From contig USDU01000088.1 of NCBI GenBank assembly GCA_900553635.1, positions 1 through 9,320 on the forward strand: 9,320 nt of DNA, written 5' to 3'. Each line of letters starts with the position of its first letter. The stretch's first letter is position 1. The DNA is from an uncultured Lachnospiraceae bacterium. GTDB taxonomy: Bacteria; Bacillota_A; Clostridia; Lachnospirales; Lachnospiraceae. This document shows, piece by piece, positions 1 to 5,851 of the stretch. The translations under genes were made by a program, and so were the position numbers. The notes below the pieces were generated by a model that saw nothing but the letters and a program-made list of their open reading frames with translations, made no database searches and was not told where the DNA came from.

Positions 1-1610
1 ACCTTGGAGATGCCTGCGTCCTTCAGGGCCTGAATCACAGCCGGCGCCTCGGGACGAATGGGGTCCTCGATGCAGATGACGGCTGCCAGCTCGCCCTCTA
101 CCGCCAGATAGAGATGGGAATACTCAGCCGGGAGCGCGTTAAACTTCTCCTCGGTTCCGGCCGGAAGGACACATTTCTCATCGTCGAATACGAAATGATA
201 GCTTCCGATAATCGCTTTCTTCCCTTCTACTGTCGTAGAAATGCCGTGTGCCACAATATATTCTACTTTCGAATGCTTTTCTTCATGGTTCAGGTTGCGC
301 GCCCTGGCGGCGTCCACAACTGCTTTCGCCATGGAATGGGGGAAGTGCTCCTCCAGGCAGGCAGCCAGGCGAAGAAGCTCGTCCGGACTCTCGCCGTTAA
401 AGGGAACCACCTCTGCCACGGTGGGGCAGGCCTTTGTCAGGGTACCGGTCTTGTCAAAGACGATGGTGTCCGCCTCTGCCACAGCCTCCAGGTACTTGCC
501 GCCCTTGACGGTCACATGCTCCGCGCCCGCCTCGCGAATGGCGGACAGCACAGAGATGGGAATCGCCAGCTTCAGCGCGCAGGAGAAATCCACCATGAGT
601 ACGGCCAGGGTCTTTGTCATATTCCGGGTGAAGAACCAGGTGGCCGCCGCGCCCGCCAGGGTGTAGGGAACCAGCTTATCAGCCAGATGCTCCGCCTTGC
701 CCTCCACGGATGATTTCAGCTTTTCAGACTCCTCGATCATGGCCGCGATACGATCATACTTGCTTGCGCCGCTTCCCACTTTGACACGGATGGTCAGCTC
801 GCCTTCCTCCAGAACGGTTCCGGCGTAGACCGACGCTCCCGGAGCCTTGGCCACAGGAACAGATTCACCGGTCAGGGAGGACTGGTTCACCATACCCTCG
901 CCTGCTTCTACCGTTCCATCAAATGGTACCACATTTCCCATATGGATGACAACCAGATCTTTTTCCTGAATGGAAGAAGAATCCACCAGAACCTCCTGGC
1001 CATCGCTTAAGAGCCACACCTTTTCAATGTTCAGGGACATGCTGCGGGCCAGATCGCCCACGGACTTCTTGTGGGTCCACTCCTCCAGGATCTCACCGAT
1101 GCCAAGCAGGAACATGACGGAGCCTGCGGTATCAAAATCGCCCCGGAATACGGACACGCCGATGGCGGTGGCATCCAGCACCGGAACCTCCATCTTACCC
1201 TGGGCCAGGGTCTTCGCGCCCTCCCACAGATATTTCCATGATTTTACAAATGCAATGCCGGCGCGGATCGGATAGGGCAGAAACAGCTTGCTTCCCGCGC
1301 GCATGATGACGCTGTTCACCAGCTTCTCCCAGTACTCCTCGTTCAATGCTCTGCCGGAGCTTTGGAATACCGCCTGGGGAACGTTCACATTTTCATAACG
1401 GAAGTTCCGAAGAGCCGTCAGCACCTGCTGCCGATCCCCCGTATAATAAATCACGATGCTCAGAGTATTGCGCTGTATTTTTGCCGAAGTTACAAAATCC
1501 CGTGTGTCCAGATAATACTGAAGAGTATCCGCCTCTTCGATGCTCATACGGCGCACGCAGGCCTGAACACGGATTCTGCCTCTGATTTCATGCCTGATGA
1601 TGAACTTCAT
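1..1610 (-). CDS. fezB: P1B-type metal-transporting ATPase, FezB-like (ferrosome type), C-terminus cut by window edge
   Basis: Membrane ATPase expected to move a metal ion, probably iron, across a membrane. The 536 codons present read without interruption. Residues 1-75 form a ferredoxin-like, HMA-type domain with an arginine-rich start (H7, R10, G11, R12, R14, R20, R21) and no CxxC metal site. Then come hydrophobic segments (about 115-180), the actuator loop with TGES at 247-250, a membrane motif SCALK at 343-347 where most P1B pumps have CPC, the phosphorylation motif DKTGT with D386, and an HFPHS nucleotide-binding motif at 422-426. The hinge GDGxND and last helices lie outside the window. 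The ATG at 1610 sits 4 bases after the upstream small gene, with AGAGG nine bases before it, so the two are translationally close. The P1B class is certain from the motifs. Assignment to the P1B-6/FezB group rests on the SCA motif, the R-rich N-terminus and the DUF6110-like neighbour, and is inference. A general Zn/Mn/Fe exporter is the alternative. Confidence 0.85.
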   Translation of the reverse strand, partial: MKFIIRHEIRGRIRVQACVRRMSIEEADTLQYYLDTRDFVTSAKIQRNTLSIVIYYTGDRQQVLTALRNFRYENVNVPQAVFQSSGRALNEEYWEKLVNSVIMRAGSKLFLPYPIRAGIAFVKSWKYLWEGAKTLAQGKMEVPVLDATAIGVSVFRGDFDTAGSVMFLLGIGEILEEWTHKKSVGDLARSMSLNIEKVWLLSDGQEVLVDSSSIQEKDLVVIHMGNVVPFDGTVEAGEGMVNQSSLTGESVPVAKAPGASVYAGTVLEEGELTIRVKVGSGASKYDRIAAMIEESEKLKSSVEGKAEHLADKLVPYTLAGAAATWFFTRNMTKTLAVLMVDFSCALKLAIPISVLSAIREAGAEHVTVKGGKYLEAVAEADTIVFDKTGTLTKACPTVAEVVPFNGESPDELLRLAACLEEHFPHSMAKAVVDAARARNLNHEEKHSKVEYIVAHGISTTVEGKKAIIGSYHFVFDDEKCVLPAGTEEKFNALPAEYSHLYLAVEGELAAVICIEDPIRPEAPAVIQALKDAGISK

Positions 1611-1614
1611 GGAT

Positions 1615-1926
1615 TTACGCCTCTGTCTCCTCAGTTGTCTCTGCAGCTTCCTCCGCCTCAGCGTCTGCCACAACTGCTGCCTCTGCGGCTGCCTCGCGCT
1701 CCTCATTGATCTGCTTTGCGCCAGCATAGATGTCCTCTGCGTTCTCCTGGATCACAGCCGCAGTCTTCATGACGCAGCTCTTCGCGCGAAGTACGGCTGC
1801 GGTGCAGTTCGTATATACATTCTTAGCGTCATCGCTTGACAGTGCCTTGATACCTGCGGTGCCAAACAGCACACCTGCAGCGAAAATTCCAGTCTTCTTC
1901 CAGTCAACATTCTTTAATTTCAGCAT
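1615..1926 (-). CDS. Small single-helix membrane protein, DUF6110-like, candidate ferrosome protein FezA
   Basis: A 103-residue protein with one hydrophobic helix near the N-terminus (about 12-27) containing a G18-x-x-x-G22 helix-packing motif followed by G25. A moderately amphipathic stretch follows (about 33-75), then a low-complexity tail of Ala and Glu (about 76-103). It resembles the DUF6110 proteins of Clostridia as I remember them. There is no signal-peptidase site or enzyme motif. The ATG at 1926 has a perfect AGGAGG at 1935-1940 (spacer 8). It is the first gene of an operon with the P1B-ATPase, whose start lies 4 bases after this stop. In ferrosome loci small GxxxG membrane proteins accompany the FezB ATPase and are needed to form the organelle, so a structural or membrane-shaping role, or a partner of the pump, is the best guess. 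The function is inferred from context and not from a catalytic feature. Confidence 0.85.
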   Translation of the reverse strand: MLKLKNVDWKKTGIFAAGVLFGTAGIKALSSDDAKNVYTNCTAAVLRAKSCVMKTAAVIQENAEDIYAGAKQINEEREAAAEAAVVADAEAEEAAETTEETEA

Positions 1927-2027
1927 CTTAATTTCCTCCTCTTATTCGTATGCTTATTGTTTATGAACCGTATTGGTTTTACAATGTCCGCAATGATGTC
2001 TTCGTCTTTTATCTTTTGGACAGGCTT

Positions 2028-2055
2028 ATTATAGCATGCTCTTTTTCAAAGGCAA
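2028..2055 (-). promoter_or_regulatory. Likely sigma-A promoter of the DUF6110/P1B-ATPase operon
   Basis: On the minus strand a perfect TATAAT (2028-2033) is preceded by TTGCCT (2050-2055, 4 of 6 matches to TTGACA) with a 16-base spacer. Transcription would start near 2021, giving a leader of about 95 bases before the ATG at 1926. A second gene start in this direction is absent, so the promoter serves the two-gene metal operon. No terminator for spoIIP was recognised upstream, so read-through from spoIIP cannot be excluded. Confidence 0.6.
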
Positions 2056-2071
2056 GACTAACCGTCCTTAT

Positions 2072-2086
2072 TGATAATTATTGTCG
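2072..2086. promoter_or_regulatory. Fur-box-like palindrome upstream of the metal operon
   Basis: The plus strand reads TGATAAT-T-ATTGTCG. Against the 7-1-7 Fur consensus TGATAAT-N-ATTATCA it matches 12 of 14 half-site positions, with the left half perfect. It lies 17-31 bases upstream of the proposed -35 of the DUF6110/ATPase operon, in the 200-base gap after spoIIP. Fur-family iron repressors bind such sites, and the ferrosome genes of Clostridioides difficile are known to be Fur-controlled, which fits the gene call. Against it, the site lies upstream of the promoter I propose and does not overlap it, so either the bound region is larger or the real promoter lies further upstream (an AATAAT overlaps the box). 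AT-rich DNA can give such matches by chance. Confidence 0.5.
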
Positions 2087-2128
2087 ATTTAGCCATGAAA
2101 AAGTCATTGACATTCCGGTTGGTTTATG

Positions 2129-3430
2129 CTATTTAGGATTACCTAACACCTGGTAAAGCACCTCTGCCAGGGGATCCATAGCGTTCATCATTTCCTCCAG
2201 GGTGTTGGTCTGAGCTCCTGCTTCCACAAGCAGGGACTTGGGCCGCAGGTGCAGATTGTAACGCAGACTCTTCAGATAGATTTTGCGGCTGACGCCCGGA
2301 TAATACTTTTCACAGGCAAGCTTTAGCTGCAGAGACAGCGCCAGATTTTCCCCGATATAAGGATTATACAGATAAGATATGGGGCCGTTCCGCCTGCTAT
2401 AGCTTAAGCCGTTGAAGAACATGAACTGGGCCGTGGGTTTTCCGTCCACCTCAGTCACCAGATGGGTGCCTTCATTTACACCATCCCGGTGCAGATCTAT
2501 CAGCACTTCGATGGACGGATTTTCCGCCAGAATCCGCTTCACATCCTCCGCTGCCAGTGTATAGGCACGATTCCGATCCAGTTCGCCGTCCATATAATCA
2601 TAGACATTCGTATTATGTATCACGTTATACCCAAAGCGTTCCCGCAGGATTTCCGTCAGGCGGTCGCCCACGCCTACGATGGTGGTGCGTACGTCACCCT
2701 CCACGGAATCTGCAAAGCCCTCCTGGGAATGTGTATGATAAATCAGAATCTGGGGGGCGCTGCTGTCCTGCTGCAGGGTCATGTCCATGGAAAGCAGGGC
2801 GCCGGCATTCAGAAGATCACTGCTGATATCCGTGTTACTTTCTATTATATAGAAATTGTTTTTCAGAAAATCAAAATCGGAGAGCTCTGCGACACTGTAT
2901 TCCCGTCCCTGCACGGAGGGTTCTGACGGCACTTCCCCCAGATCCGCTTTCGGCTCCCCGTCCGGTTCCGGTTCTGTTGCCTGCTGATTTTCTTCTTCCA
3001 CCTGCTCCGCCAGGTCGAAGGCCTCTCCGGTCTCCTGGTTGATCTCGTTTTCATCATGGACGCCGCCCTGAATCAGTATTTCATAAGCTGCGGTGCTCTC
3101 GATGGCAGGGGTGTAATCCTGCTGTCCGGTCAGAAAACCGTAGAGGGGAATGATGCTCACCGCGCGCTCCAACACCCATTCCTCCAGACTGTCCGCTTTG
3201 GCCCCGCCACCGGACGCCGTGTAAACCAGGGCCGGATACAGGGTTTTCGTGGCCGCCCGCTGCAGATCTCCCTCCATTTCCAGAAGACCTGCTTTCCAGA
3301 TATAAGAAAGCTTTCGAAGGGACCTGACTCTGACGCTGCTGCACAGGATGTAAAGTCCCATGCCGACGATCAGGAGCCAGACCAGGCCGTTTATGGCTTT
3401 TCCGATTTTCCTGCTGCTTTGTTTTCTCAC
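2129..3430 (-). CDS. spoIIP: Stage II sporulation protein P (peptidoglycan amidase/endopeptidase)
   Basis: SpoIIP works with SpoIID and SpoIIM at the septal and engulfing membranes of the sporulating cell, cutting peptide stems and cross-links so that the mother-cell membrane can move round the forespore. With the start used here the protein has 433 residues: a basic N-terminus, one membrane helix (14-31), an N-terminal domain (about 45-125), an acidic Glu/Pro-rich linker (124-177), then the zinc hydrolase domain. Visible zinc and catalytic motifs are YHTHSQE (H232, H234, E237), DLHRDG with H314, and LVEAGAQTN with E403. The first in-frame GTG is at 3469 but has no ribosome binding site. The GTG at 3430 has GGGGGA eight bases before it and gives a more usual N-terminus, so I prefer it. 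It follows gpr in the same direction and is probably co-expressed during sporulation. Family assignment is firm; the start is less so. Confidence 0.94.
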   Translation of the reverse strand: MRKQSSRKIGKAINGLVWLLIVGMGLYILCSSVRVRSLRKLSYIWKAGLLEMEGDLQRAATKTLYPALVYTASGGGAKADSLEEWVLERAVSIIPLYGFLTGQQDYTPAIESTAAYEILIQGGVHDENEINQETGEAFDLAEQVEEENQQATEPEPDGEPKADLGEVPSEPSVQGREYSVAELSDFDFLKNNFYIIESNTDISSDLLNAGALLSMDMTLQQDSSAPQILIYHTHSQEGFADSVEGDVRTTIVGVGDRLTEILRERFGYNVIHNTNVYDYMDGELDRNRAYTLAAEDVKRILAENPSIEVLIDLHRDGVNEGTHLVTEVDGKPTAQFMFFNGLSYSRRNGPISYLYNPYIGENLALSLQLKLACEKYYPGVSRKIYLKSLRYNLHLRPKSLLVEAGAQTNTLEEMMNAMDPLAEVLYQVLGNPK

Positions 3431-3438
3431 GCGTTCAT

Positions 3439-3444
3439 TCCCCC
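3439..3444 (-). promoter_or_regulatory. Ribosome binding site that decides the spoIIP start
   Basis: GGGGGA on the minus strand lies eight bases before the GTG at 3430. No comparable purine run precedes the longer GTG start at 3469. This favours the shorter spoIIP product and leaves the gpr-spoIIP gap at 53 bases. Confidence 0.55.
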
Positions 3445-3460
3445 ATACTGTTTTCAGTAT
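3445..3460 (-). other. Small perfect hairpin between gpr and spoIIP
   Basis: On the minus strand ATACTG-AAAA-CAGTAT forms a 6-base-pair stem with a 4-base loop, directly abutting the GGGGGA ribosome binding site of spoIIP. There is no U-run after it, so it is not an ordinary terminator. It could modulate spoIIP translation, protect the message from decay, or be a protein-binding site. If spoIIP started at the upstream GTG (3469) the hairpin would be coding. Whether it has a function is inference. Confidence 0.35.
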
Positions 3461-3483
3461 ATGAGCCACCGGACACGCTTATG

Positions 3484-4338
3484 TCAGGACAGAGCCAGAT
3501 TCAGGGCCTCGGAAATGGTAAAGCTTAAGCGGCGGATCATCTCGTCCACGTTCTTCGGAGTTACGAACATGCCGTTCAATCCCGGCGGCACGCTCCTTCG
3601 ATCGCCCGTGGCATCGTAGACAATAGTTGCCGCGTCCACCACGGTTGGCACGCCGATGGCCAGCACCGGGACACCAATCGTCTCCTTTGACAGACTGTTC
3701 CTGTGATTGCCCACTCCGGAACCGGGCTGAATGCCTGCGTCGGACAGCTGGATGGTCCGATTCAGGCGCTTGCTGCTGCGGGCTGCCAGGGCATCAATGA
3801 CTACCACATAATCCGGCTTTGTCTCGGCCACGATGCCCTGCACCACCTCCAGGGTCTCCATACCGGTCTGTGCCATCACGCCGGGAACAATAGCGCTGAC
3901 CAGATGCACCTTTTCCTTCGCAAACGCAGTCTTGCCATATTCCCGCACCACATGACGGGTAACGCGCAGATGACCGGCCACCTCCGGTCCCAGGGCGTCC
4001 GGCGTCACTTCCCGGTTGCCCAGACCCACCACCAGCACAGATTTCTCATTTTTCACATCCAGAAGCTTTTTCAGATATTCTGCCAGCTTCTCCGACACCT
4101 CCCGGTGATAATCCTCGTCCGGCTCCGACATCCGGGGCGCTTCCAGTGTAATGTAGGTACCGATGGGCTTTCCCATGGCCTTCGCCCCATTTTCTGTCTG
4201 AATCCGGACTACCGTTACCCGGATGTCCCGCCGCTCGTCGTAGGACTCTTCCACGGCTACGCCACGGATTTCCACATCCTCCTCAAACCGCTCTCTGGCC
4301 TCCAGCGCCAGATCCGTCCGCACCTGAAATTCACTCAT
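3484..4338 (-). CDS. gpr: Germination protease GPR, spore-specific aspartic-type endopeptidase
   Basis: GPR is made as an inactive zymogen in the developing forespore and, on germination, degrades the small acid-soluble proteins that coat spore DNA, releasing amino acids. The 284-residue product starts MSEFQVRTDLALEARE; the VRTDLA(L/V)E region matches the N-terminal part of the family near the self-cleavage site. The two aspartates of the A25 peptidase family are present: D114 in TPDALGP and D182 in VIDALAAR. The conserved GIQPGSGVGN and GVPTVVDAATIV stretches follow. It is shorter than the roughly 370-residue Bacillus enzymes, mainly at the C-terminal end. The ATG at 4338 has a perfect AGGAGG at 4346-4351 (spacer 7); a GTG seven codons upstream overlaps that site and is not the start. 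spoIIP follows in the same direction; rpsT diverges. A sigma-F/G promoter would be expected upstream, but no convincing one was found. Confidence 0.96.
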   Translation of the reverse strand: MSEFQVRTDLALEARERFEEDVEIRGVAVEESYDERRDIRVTVVRIQTENGAKAMGKPIGTYITLEAPRMSEPDEDYHREVSEKLAEYLKKLLDVKNEKSVLVVGLGNREVTPDALGPEVAGHLRVTRHVVREYGKTAFAKEKVHLVSAIVPGVMAQTGMETLEVVQGIVAETKPDYVVVIDALAARSSKRLNRTIQLSDAGIQPGSGVGNHRNSLSKETIGVPVLAIGVPTVVDAATIVYDATGDRRSVPPGLNGMFVTPKNVDEMIRRLSFTISEALNLALS

Positions 4339-4408
4339 CCCGTTTCCTCCTGTTTTCACGTCTTACGCTATTTCTTTTTATTTTTTGCGTTTTTTTCAGA
4401 AATATGTA

Positions 4409-4437
4409 TTGACATAACGTTATTCCTGTCCTAAAAT
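4409..4437 (+). promoter_or_regulatory. Strong sigma-A promoter of rpsT
   Basis: TTGACA at 4409-4414, exactly 17 bases, then TAAAAT at 4432-4437 (5 of 6 matches). Transcription would begin near 4444, giving a leader of about 87 bases. The spacer contains the palindrome ATAACGTTAT (4414-4423). The strength suits a ribosomal protein gene. Confidence 0.85.
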
Positions 4438-4483
4438 ATATGAGTATGTTTTGTAAAGACGTCCGTGTCCGGCTTTTACGGAA

Positions 4484-4513
4484 CATGTAAAAATAAGCTT
4501 ATTTTAAAACATG
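4484..4513 (+). promoter_or_regulatory. Palindromic leader hairpin just upstream of the rpsT ribosome binding site
   Basis: The core AAAATAAGCTTATTTT (4490-4505) is a perfect 16-base palindrome, and the flanks CATGT (4484-4488) and ACATG (4509-4513) also pair, so the leader RNA can fold into one extended A/U-rich stem with a small asymmetric internal loop. It ends four bases before the GGAGG site. There is no U-run exit and no SD within the stem, so it is not a plain terminator. It could be a control element for S20 synthesis or message stability; I know of no named Firmicute S20 leader to match it to. Confidence 0.45.
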
Positions 4514-4517
4514 GTTT

Positions 4518-4522
4518 GGAGG
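4518..4522 (+). promoter_or_regulatory. Ribosome binding site that fixes the TTG start of rpsT
   Basis: GGAGG at 4518-4522 stands eight bases before the TTG at 4531. Translation from that TTG gives MANIKSAKKR, the normal start of bacterial S20. The longer in-frame GTG at 4465 would translate the leader hairpin and add 22 residues foreign to the family. Confidence 0.85.
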
Positions 4523-4530
4523 TGTACGGA

Positions 4531-4794
4531 TTGGCTAACATTAAATCTGCAAAGAAGAGAATTCAGGTTGCCGAGACTAGAACAGCCAGAAATAAGGCTA
4601 TCAAGTCTGAGGTTAAGACCGCAATCAAGAAAGTAGACGCTGCAGTTGCCGCAAAGGATGTTGAGACTGCAAAGGCTTGCTTAAAGGCTGCTATCGCTAC
4701 CATGAGCAAGGCTACTTCCAAGGGAGTTTACCACAAGAACACAACTTCCCGCAAGATTTCCCGTCTGACCAAGGCTGTAAACAGCATCGCGTAA
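4531..4794 (+). CDS. rpsT: 30S ribosomal protein S20
   Basis: S20 binds 16S rRNA early in assembly of the small ribosomal subunit, near helices 9 and 44. The 87-residue product starts MANIKSAKKR and is rich in Lys, Ala and Thr, as expected for its three-helix bundle. The C-terminal part carries SKGVYHKNTTSRKISRLTKAV, split here as SKGVYHKNTTS then RKISRLTKAV, a family signature. Length matches the usual 85-90 residues. The start is TTG, set by a GGAGG eight bases before it. The gene has its own strong promoter, a palindromic leader and its own terminator, so it is a single-gene transcription unit between divergent gpr and co-directional holA. Base use differs from its neighbours: many AAG, GCT and GTT codons, as expected for a highly expressed gene. 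Confidence 0.97.
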   Translation: MANIKSAKKRIQVAETRTARNKAIKSEVKTAIKKVDAAVAAKDVETAKACLKAAIATMSKATSKGVYHKNTTSRKISRLTKAVNSIA

Positions 4795-4812
4795 TTGAGA
4801 TAGACGAATCTT

Positions 4813-4851
4813 AAAAAGAGACCCATTCCGTCATTTGGGTCTCTTTTTTTT
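4813..4851 (+). terminator. Rho-independent terminator of rpsT
   Basis: GAGACCCA (4818-4825) pairs with TGGGTCTC (4836-4843) around a 10-base loop, the stem extends with AAAAA (4813-4817) against the U-run, and eight T residues follow the GC-rich stem (4844-4851). holA starts only 19 bases later, so holA expression must come from read-through or from a promoter hidden in this stretch. The flanking A-run could let it act weakly in reverse too. Confidence 0.93.
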
Positions 4852-4869
4852 GGAAATGAGGTGTCTCCT

Positions 4870-5847
4870 ATGAAAATGCTGGCGGAGGATATCAAGAACG
4901 GCAATTTCAAAACCGCCTACCTGTTCTGCGGGGAAGAGGCTTATTTACGCAACCAGTATAAGAACCGGCTGGCGCAGGCTCTCTGCGACCCTTCCGACAC
5001 TATGAATTTCTCCCGCTTTGAGGGGAAGAATATCATCCCGGCGGAGGTTATCAGTCTGGCAGACACCCTGCCTTTTTTTGCCGAACGGCGTCTGATTCTC
5101 ATTGAGGACAGCGGCTTTTTCAAGAATAAATGCGACGAGCTGGCCGACTACCTTCCGAAGATGCCTGACACCACCTGCATCATCTTCGTGGAAACGGAAG
5201 CAGACAAGCGGAACCGGCTATACAAGGCCGTTCAGAAGCAGGGCCGCGTCATTGAATTCCAGACCCAGGACGAGCGTACCCTGATGAAATGGATCCTGGG
5301 CACCCTGAAAAAGGAAAATAAAAAAATCACCGAGTCCACTCTGCAGCTCTTTCTAGAGCGCACCGGCATCGATATGGAAAACATTTCCACAGAGCTGGAA
5401 AAGCTGCTCTCCTACACAGAAGGCCGGGACGTGATTACCTCCCAGGATGTGAATGACATCTGTACCGTACAGACCACCGGACAGATTTTTGAGATGATCC
5501 GCGCCCTGGCTGAAAAGAATCAGAAAAAGGCGCTGGATCTCTACTACGATCTGCTTTCCTTAAAAGAGCCGCCCATGCGCATCCTGTTTCTCATTGCCCG
5601 CCAGTTCAATCAGCTTTTACTGGTCAAGAGCCTGGCTGCTAAGGGTTATGATAAAGCAGCGATTGCTTCCCGGGCAAAAATCGCGCCCTTTGTGGCCGGA
5701 AGATGCATGACCCAGGCCAGAAGCTTTACCACAGATCAGCTGAAGACTGCCGTGCAGGACTGCGTGCAGGCGGAAGAGGATGTGAAGACCGGTAAGATTA
5801 CGGATACGCTCAGTGTGGAATTGCTGATTATGAAATACAGTAAATAA
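4870..5847 (+). CDS. holA: DNA polymerase III delta subunit (clamp loader)
   Basis: The delta subunit opens the beta sliding clamp as part of the clamp-loader complex in chromosome replication. The 325-residue product has the family N-terminus KTAYLFCGEEAYLRNQY (14-30), corresponding to the degenerate P-loop region that does not hydrolyse ATP; a middle AAA+-like domain with TLPFFAERRLILIED (about 68-82) and CIIFVETEADKRNRLYKA; and the C-terminal collar domain with LLSLKEPPMRILFLIARQF and the closing KTGKITDTLSVELLIMKYS. Length is typical (about 330). I chose the ATG at 4870 because GAGG (4858-4861) stands eight bases before it; the GTG at 4861 overlaps this site. It lies just after the rpsT terminator, and its stop is only 4 bases from the stop of convergent comEC. 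holA, rpsT and comEC are often neighbours in Firmicutes. Confidence 0.95.
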   Translation: MKMLAEDIKNGNFKTAYLFCGEEAYLRNQYKNRLAQALCDPSDTMNFSRFEGKNIIPAEVISLADTLPFFAERRLILIEDSGFFKNKCDELADYLPKMPDTTCIIFVETEADKRNRLYKAVQKQGRVIEFQTQDERTLMKWILGTLKKENKKITESTLQLFLERTGIDMENISTELEKLLSYTEGRDVITSQDVNDICTVQTTGQIFEMIRALAEKNQKKALDLYYDLLSLKEPPMRILFLIARQFNQLLLVKSLAAKGYDKAAIASRAKIAPFVAGRCMTQARSFTTDQLKTAVQDCVQAEEDVKTGKITDTLSVELLIMKYSK

Positions 5848-5851
5848 ATTT

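Noticed and set aside
114..713. Plus-strand open frames opposite the P1B-ATPase
   Set aside because: They are shadows of the ATPase, whose ordered motifs (TGES, SCALK, DKTGT) are on the minus strand.
1927..2020. Riboswitch in the leader of the metal operon
   Set aside because: Only a weak TGTCC/GGACA pairing with a long loop can be drawn, and no known riboswitch core was recognised.
2092..2127. Very short minus-strand frame starting MSMTFSW in the spoIIP downstream gap
   Set aside because: Only about 11 codons, no ribosome binding site and no promoter in front of it.
2106..2134. A plus-strand TTGACA with TATTTA 17 bases on, pointing into spoIIP as an antisense promoter
   Set aside because: The -10 is poor (4 of 6) and no plus-strand gene or RNA structure follows; chance is likely in this AT-rich gap.
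3056..3619. Long plus-strand open frame of 187 codons overlapping spoIIP and gpr
   Set aside because: It is opposite two well-conserved genes, has no family resemblance and no ribosome binding site, so it is a mirror-frame artefact.
4352..4420. Minus-strand sigma-F/G promoter for gpr (GAATA and CATATTT)
   Set aside because: The elements exist but are 14 bases apart, shorter than the usual spacing, and the -10 lacks the final A. Too weak to list.
3703..4434. Plus-strand open frame of 243 codons antisense to gpr
   Set aside because: His/Leu/Arg-rich composition typical of the reverse complement of a GC-rich gene; gpr on the other strand is certain.
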